In this document: piece after piece, positions 60,785 through 64,000 of the stretch
Numbering within the stretch: the first letter of the stretch is position 1
Layout of the letters: the number at the start of each line of letters is the position of its first letter
Assembly: GCF_002102255.1 (NCBI RefSeq)
Contig: NZ_LQPH01000081.1
Coordinates: 1 to 64,000 of the forward strand
DNA length: 64,000 bases
Direction: 5' to 3'
Origin: Mycobacterium nebraskense
GTDB taxonomy: Bacteria > Actinomycetota > Actinomycetes > Mycobacteriales > Mycobacteriaceae
The notes under the pieces: model-generated
What the model was told of the DNA's origin: nothing
Database searches by the model: none
What the model saw: the letters and a program-made list of their open reading frames with translations, nothing else
Made by a program: the position numbers and the translations under genes

Positions 60785-62353
60785 TCAATCCATCAACTCC
60801 AGCACGAGCCGACGACCAAGTTCGGACTCTTCGATCCACGGTATGAAGGCCTTCAGGCATTCGGCCCAGATCCCCGTGGCACTGACGGAGTCGTGGTCGG
60901 CGGCGGCGGCAACGTACTTCGCGAAAAGGGCCTGGGCATTGCGGTTGGTCGCACGCACCCCCGGCATGCTCTTCGCGTCGGCGGTGACCGCGGGCTCCAC
61001 CCCGACACGAACCCATTGCAGGATCTCGGCGGCGACGGTCAGGGCAGGGTTCTTGACGGCGGACACCGCGCTCATCTCGGCGTTGAACCACGTCATGACG
61101 AACTGCGCGGTGTCGTCGATGTTGGCGGCCAACTCGGCCTCGTAGTTCTTGAGCGCCTTGAGCTGTTTGGGTCCGATCCGGGACGCGACGAGGCCCATGA
61201 TCGCGGGCACGACCGGCCGCACCGCCCGGACGTAATCCGCCAGGGTGGTTCGGCGTGCCTCGAGCACGATGCCGGCAAGCTGTGCCGCGACCCGGGTGGA
61301 GGGCGTGCGAATGGTGGCCCCGCCCCGGTCACCGGTTCGCAGGTCGAGCAGGAACTCCATCTCCAGGATTCGCAGCGCTTCGCGCAGCGTCGGCCGGGAG
61401 ATACCGAACTCGTCGGCGAGCTCGGCCAGCGGCGGCAGCCGGTCACCCTCGCGCAGACCGCCTTCGGCGATACGTGCGCGTATCTCGGCGGCTACCACCA
61501 CAGCGCGCCGCGGCGTCGGCTCGGCACCGGCCTGCCCGGCCTGTGCCCGCCATAGCGGGGCCATGTCGATGGGCTGTCGTCTGACGTCGCGGCTCACCAG
61601 CATTCGGCTGGTAGTGAATAGGTAGTCGCCCCACGTCTTTTGGGCCAGCGACGCGTCGCGGCGACGGGCGGCATCGAGAAACGCGCTGTGGCTGACCACC
61701 ACCCGCCGGGCGATGCGCTCGGCCGACACCGCGTTGTCGCTGCCGATCGCCGAGTAGACCTGCCCGGCGTAGATGTCGCGGAACACACCGGCGATGACGC
61801 CCAGGGTCCGGTTACCCGACAACTCGGTGACCGCCTGGTCGAAGGCAGACATCGCGCTGACAAACGCCAGCGGATCACCCTCCGCGGCGCGCTCGGCATC
61901 ATGCAGTCTGACGAGGTTGTCGAGATCGTCGTAACCGGCCCGGATCGCAACTTGTTCCGCCGCCGGCGGCTCGATCACCGACCGGGCCTCTTCGAGGTGC
62001 GCCAGCGTCGTCTTACGCAGTTGCAGCAGTAGCGCCACATAGCGTCCCACCGACTCCAGGCCCGGGCGTCGCACGACCGCGCCGCCGCCGCGACCACGGC
62101 GGATCTCAACGAGCTGCTGTGACTCAAGGATTCTCAGCGCCTCGCGCAGCGTCTCCCGAGAGATCCGCAACCGCGCGGTGAGTTCGGCTTCGGACGGCAG
62201 CTGCTCGTCGGCGGCGAGTTGCCCGTTGAGGATCTGGTGGCGCAGGTCGGCGGCCAGCAGGTGGGAGACCTTTTGGGTGTTGCGCCGCGGCATGGCACGC
62301 CACATGGCGTCGTCGGCGCGACGCTTGTGATTGGTTTGAGGTGACTCGGTCAT
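60785..62353 (-). CDS. Double GntR/FadR-family regulator (two complete modules in one chain)
   Basis: A 522-residue polypeptide made of two GntR/FCD units. Unit 1: winged helix at about 34-97 (LPSEAELTARLRISRETLREALRILE) and an FCD-type effector domain to about 255. Unit 2: winged helix at about 284-350 (LPPLAELADEFGISRPTLREALRILE) and a second effector domain to about 500. Ordinary FadR-type regulators are about 230 residues and dimerise; this chain carries two DNA-reading heads itself. ATG 62353 overlaps the upstream stop (ATGA). The effector is probably an acyl-CoA or acid of this pathway. Confidence 0.88.
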   Translation of the reverse strand: MTESPQTNHKRRADDAMWRAMPRRNTQKVSHLLAADLRHQILNGQLAADEQLPSEAELTARLRISRETLREALRILESQQLVEIRRGRGGGAVVRRPGLESVGRYVALLLQLRKTTLAHLEEARSVIEPPAAEQVAIRAGYDDLDNLVRLHDAERAAEGDPLAFVSAMSAFDQAVTELSGNRTLGVIAGVFRDIYAGQVYSAIGSDNAVSAERIARRVVVSHSAFLDAARRRDASLAQKTWGDYLFTTSRMLVSRDVRRQPIDMAPLWRAQAGQAGAEPTPRRAVVVAAEIRARIAEGGLREGDRLPPLAELADEFGISRPTLREALRILEMEFLLDLRTGDRGGATIRTPSTRVAAQLAGIVLEARRTTLADYVRAVRPVVPAIMGLVASRIGPKQLKALKNYEAELAANIDDTAQFVMTWFNAEMSAVSAVKNPALTVAAEILQWVRVGVEPAVTADAKSMPGVRATNRNAQALFAKYVAAAADHDSVSATGIWAECLKAFIPWIEESELGRRLVLELMD

Positions 62354-63507
62354 GCCCCAGTCAATACCATTGCACCGCATTGCGGGTATACCCCGCTTGT
62401 CACGACGGCCACTTGCGCGTCCGGAACCTGCCGGTCCCCGCACTGCCCTCGAAGCTGCAGCACCGCCTCGTTGAGGAACCCGATGCCATGCAGGCGCCCT
62501 TCGGCGAGTTGTCCGCCCGCCGTGTTCAGCGGGAAATCCCCGCCGGGGCCGAGGCGGCTCCCGTCGCCGACCCAGTCACCGAATTCGCCTTTCCCACAGG
62601 CGCCGAGCGCTTCGATCCAGGAGACGGTCACCGGGGTGAAGCCGTCGTAGACCTGGGCGACGTCAATGTCGGCCACCGAGACAGACGATCGTTGCCACAG
62701 CCGGTTGGCGCAGTCGATCGCTCCGCCGTACAGGAAATCGCAGTCGAAAATCCAGTCTGCGCCCCTTCCGGTGGCGTAGGCCATCGCGTCGACGAGTACC
62801 GGGCGCTGACGCAGATCGGCTGCCCGCTCCGCTGTGGTGATGAGGGTGGCCACGGCCCCGTTGACCGGGTAGTCGCAGTCGAGGACGCGCAGCGGATCGG
62901 CGACCATCCGCGACGACAGGTAGTCGTCCATCGTCAGCTCGTCACGCATCACCGCGCGGGGGTTGAGCGCGGACCATCGGCGCGCGTTCACGGCGATGCG
63001 GCCGAAATCGTCCTCGGGACGTCCGTATTCGGCCATCCACCGCTGTTTCTTCAAGCCCAGCAACACCAGGATGCCGCCGAGATACCCGTACGGGGTGAGG
63101 AACTGATCGCGTCCGCTCACCGTCTCCGGGCCACTGGCCACGCCACCCTGATGTCCCGCGGCGCGGGTCAGGCACCTGAAGACCAGCGCGGTTTCGCAGG
63201 CGCCCGACGCCACTGCCATCACCCCGGCCAGCGCGCCCGCCACACCCGACGGGCCGCTGGGGAAGATGTCCGCGAAGGCGGCAAGATCGGGAACCCCGAG
63301 CAGGCGCGCCATGTCCTGGGCGCCAGGAGACTCCGGACCGAACTTGTACTCGAAAATTCCGTCGACATCCGCGCTCGTCAGTCCGGCGTCCGACAGGGCG
63401 TCCTTGGCGGCGGCCAGGGCCAGCGCGTTGGGATTGGGCTCGCCCGTTCGGCTCAGCTCCGAATAGCCGACGCCCACGATCGCGACCTCGCGCGCCAGCG
63501 TGCTCAC
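62350..63507 (-). CDS. Thiolase-fold retro-aldolase-like protein (Ltp2 type)
   Basis: A 385-residue thiolase-superfamily protein without the nucleophilic Cys; the aligned site reads DIFPSGPSGVAGAL (80-93). Instead it keeps VYDGF with Tyr287, the position of the catalytic Tyr in Ltp2-type side-chain aldolases, and NTAGGQLAEGRLHGIG near the C-terminus. It is coupled by ATGA overlaps to a DUF35 gene (upstream) and the double-GntR gene (downstream). I infer retro-aldol cleavage of a beta-hydroxyacyl-CoA in complex with the DUF35 partner. Confidence 0.87.
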   Translation of the reverse strand: MSTLAREVAIVGVGYSELSRTGEPNPNALALAAAKDALSDAGLTSADVDGIFEYKFGPESPGAQDMARLLGVPDLAAFADIFPSGPSGVAGALAGVMAVASGACETALVFRCLTRAAGHQGGVASGPETVSGRDQFLTPYGYLGGILVLLGLKKQRWMAEYGRPEDDFGRIAVNARRWSALNPRAVMRDELTMDDYLSSRMVADPLRVLDCDYPVNGAVATLITTAERAADLRQRPVLVDAMAYATGRGADWIFDCDFLYGGAIDCANRLWQRSSVSVADIDVAQVYDGFTPVTVSWIEALGACGKGEFGDWVGDGSRLGPGGDFPLNTAGGQLAEGRLHGIGFLNEAVLQLRGQCGDRQVPDAQVAVVTSGVYPQCGAMVLTGA

Positions 63508-63950
63508 GTGGTGGTCCGCAGCAACCGAAACTGTGGCAATGTCACCGAGCCGCGCTCCTCGAAAACGACTTCGACCGGCAATCCGCAGAACAACTCCGTG
63601 CCCGCCGGCACGTCGACGAGGTTGGAGAGGATGCGAAGCCCAGGCTGGTCGTCCAGCTCAACGAGAACCACCACATAGGGGAGGGCATCGATGAAGCCCG
63701 CGTGCAGCGGCCGGTCCACCACCGAATAGGAATAGATCACGCCGCGGCCGGTGGTCTCGACTGCGTCGAAGTCCTCGGCCTGGCAATGCACGCAGCAGAT
63801 CTCGGGCGGGTACTGCATTTCACGGCACGCCTGGCAGCGCTGCAGAACCAATCGATGTCCGGCGGCGGCCTCCCAGAAGAAGCGGGTGACATCGTCGGGC
63901 GCGGGCACCGGACGCGGGTCGGCCTGGGCCCGCACGACTGTCTGCGTCAC
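63504..63950 (-). CDS. DUF35 OB-fold zinc-ribbon protein
   Basis: A 148-residue DUF35 protein with zinc ribbon Cys39, 42, 53 and 56 and a following OB fold. AAGGAAG precedes GTG 63950, so I prefer this to the frame start at 63974. It overlaps the aldolase-like gene by ATGA. In steroid side-chain degradation such a domain completes the aldolase active site, so the two genes are likely one enzyme. Confidence 0.9.
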   Translation of the reverse strand: MTQTVVRAQADPRPVPAPDDVTRFFWEAAAGHRLVLQRCQACREMQYPPEICCVHCQAEDFDAVETTGRGVIYSYSVVDRPLHAGFIDALPYVVVLVELDDQPGLRILSNLVDVPAGTELFCGLPVEVVFEERGSVTLPQFRLLRTTT

Positions 63951-63964
63951 GACAACTTCCTTAC

Positions 63965-63995
63965 CGGTTAGCAATCCTATTTATCGAGCTAACCG
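63965..63995 (-). promoter_or_regulatory. Inverted repeat upstream of the DUF35/aldolase/GntR operon
   Basis: CGGTTAGC (63965-63972) and its exact complement GCTAACCG (63988-63995) flank a 15-base AT-rich spacer. The repeat lies 15-45 bases upstream of the first gene of the operon that encodes the double GntR protein, so it is a natural candidate for autoregulation. The window ends 5 bases beyond it. Confidence 0.5.
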
Positions 63996-64000
63996 TAGAC

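Overview
The window is high-GC, densely packed actinobacterial chromosome, most likely from a Mycobacterium or close relative. I infer this from the gene families: four cytochrome P450s (one with its own 3Fe-4S ferredoxin), F420/FMN luciferase-like oxidoreductases, mycofactocin-type SDRs, paired acyl-CoA dehydrogenases, DUF35/thiolase pairs and TetR regulators. GTG/TTG starts and 4-bp ATGA/GTGA stop-start overlaps are common. I see no rRNA, complete tRNA, CRISPR array, transposase or phage gene. Almost the whole 64 kb looks like one catabolic island for a hydrophobic, probably cyclic compound (terpenoid, steroid-like or polycyclic aromatic). The substrate cannot be read from the sequence.

Layout. 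(1) 125-5126: a small hypothetical gene, then on the minus strand a KstD-like flavoprotein and two tandem aldehyde dehydrogenases. (2) 5658-18446 (+): a 13-gene operon with alpha/beta hydrolases, a luciferase-like monooxygenase, a metallo-beta-lactamase-fold hydrolase, an acyl-CoA ligase, a VOC protein, a CoA-transferase, an intact extradiol ring-cleavage dioxygenase, a thiolase-like/DUF35 fusion, two thiolases and a limonene-epoxide-hydrolase-like protein. (3) 18482-27120: a TetR gene (-) divergent from a 7-gene operon (+) with an FAD monooxygenase, a NahE-type hydratase-aldolase, a cupin, a MaoC dehydratase, an acyl-CoA ligase and two acyl-CoA dehydrogenases. (4) 27174-35960: enoyl-CoA hydratase (-), thiolase-fold protein/DUF35/aldehyde dehydrogenase/ADP-forming CoA ligase (+), GMC oxidoreductase (-) and a maleate-isomerase-like protein (+). 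(5) 36063-43315: P450 with ferredoxin, a second TetR gene, a Rieske oxygenase with two NTF2-like proteins, another P450, an SDR remnant and a carboxymuconolactone-decarboxylase-like protein. (6) 43305-51607: two luciferase-like oxidoreductases, SDRs, a P450, an HsaA-like monooxygenase and a third TetR gene. (7) 51733-63950 (-): twelve genes ending the window, with two related amidohydrolases, enoyl-CoA hydratase, SDRs, an acyl-CoA dehydrogenase with an aminoglycoside-phosphotransferase-like kinase, a P450, an unusual double-GntR regulator, and a retro-aldolase-like thiolase with its DUF35 partner.

How it may work (inference). P450s, the Rieske enzyme and flavin monooxygenases oxygenate the substrate. 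SDRs, GMC and aldehyde dehydrogenases oxidise alcohols and aldehydes. The extradiol dioxygenase, C-C hydrolases and hydratase-aldolase open and shorten a ring. CoA ligases and the CoA-transferase activate acids, and acyl-CoA dehydrogenases, hydratases, thiolases and aldolase/DUF35 pairs finish degradation.

The most interesting result is regulatory. Four different repeated DNA motifs lie at operon starts. Each of the three TetR genes sits beside its own palindrome type. A fourth 20-bp element, identical at two promoters 30 kb apart and approximate at five more, marks seven sites across the window; the double-GntR protein is a candidate reader.
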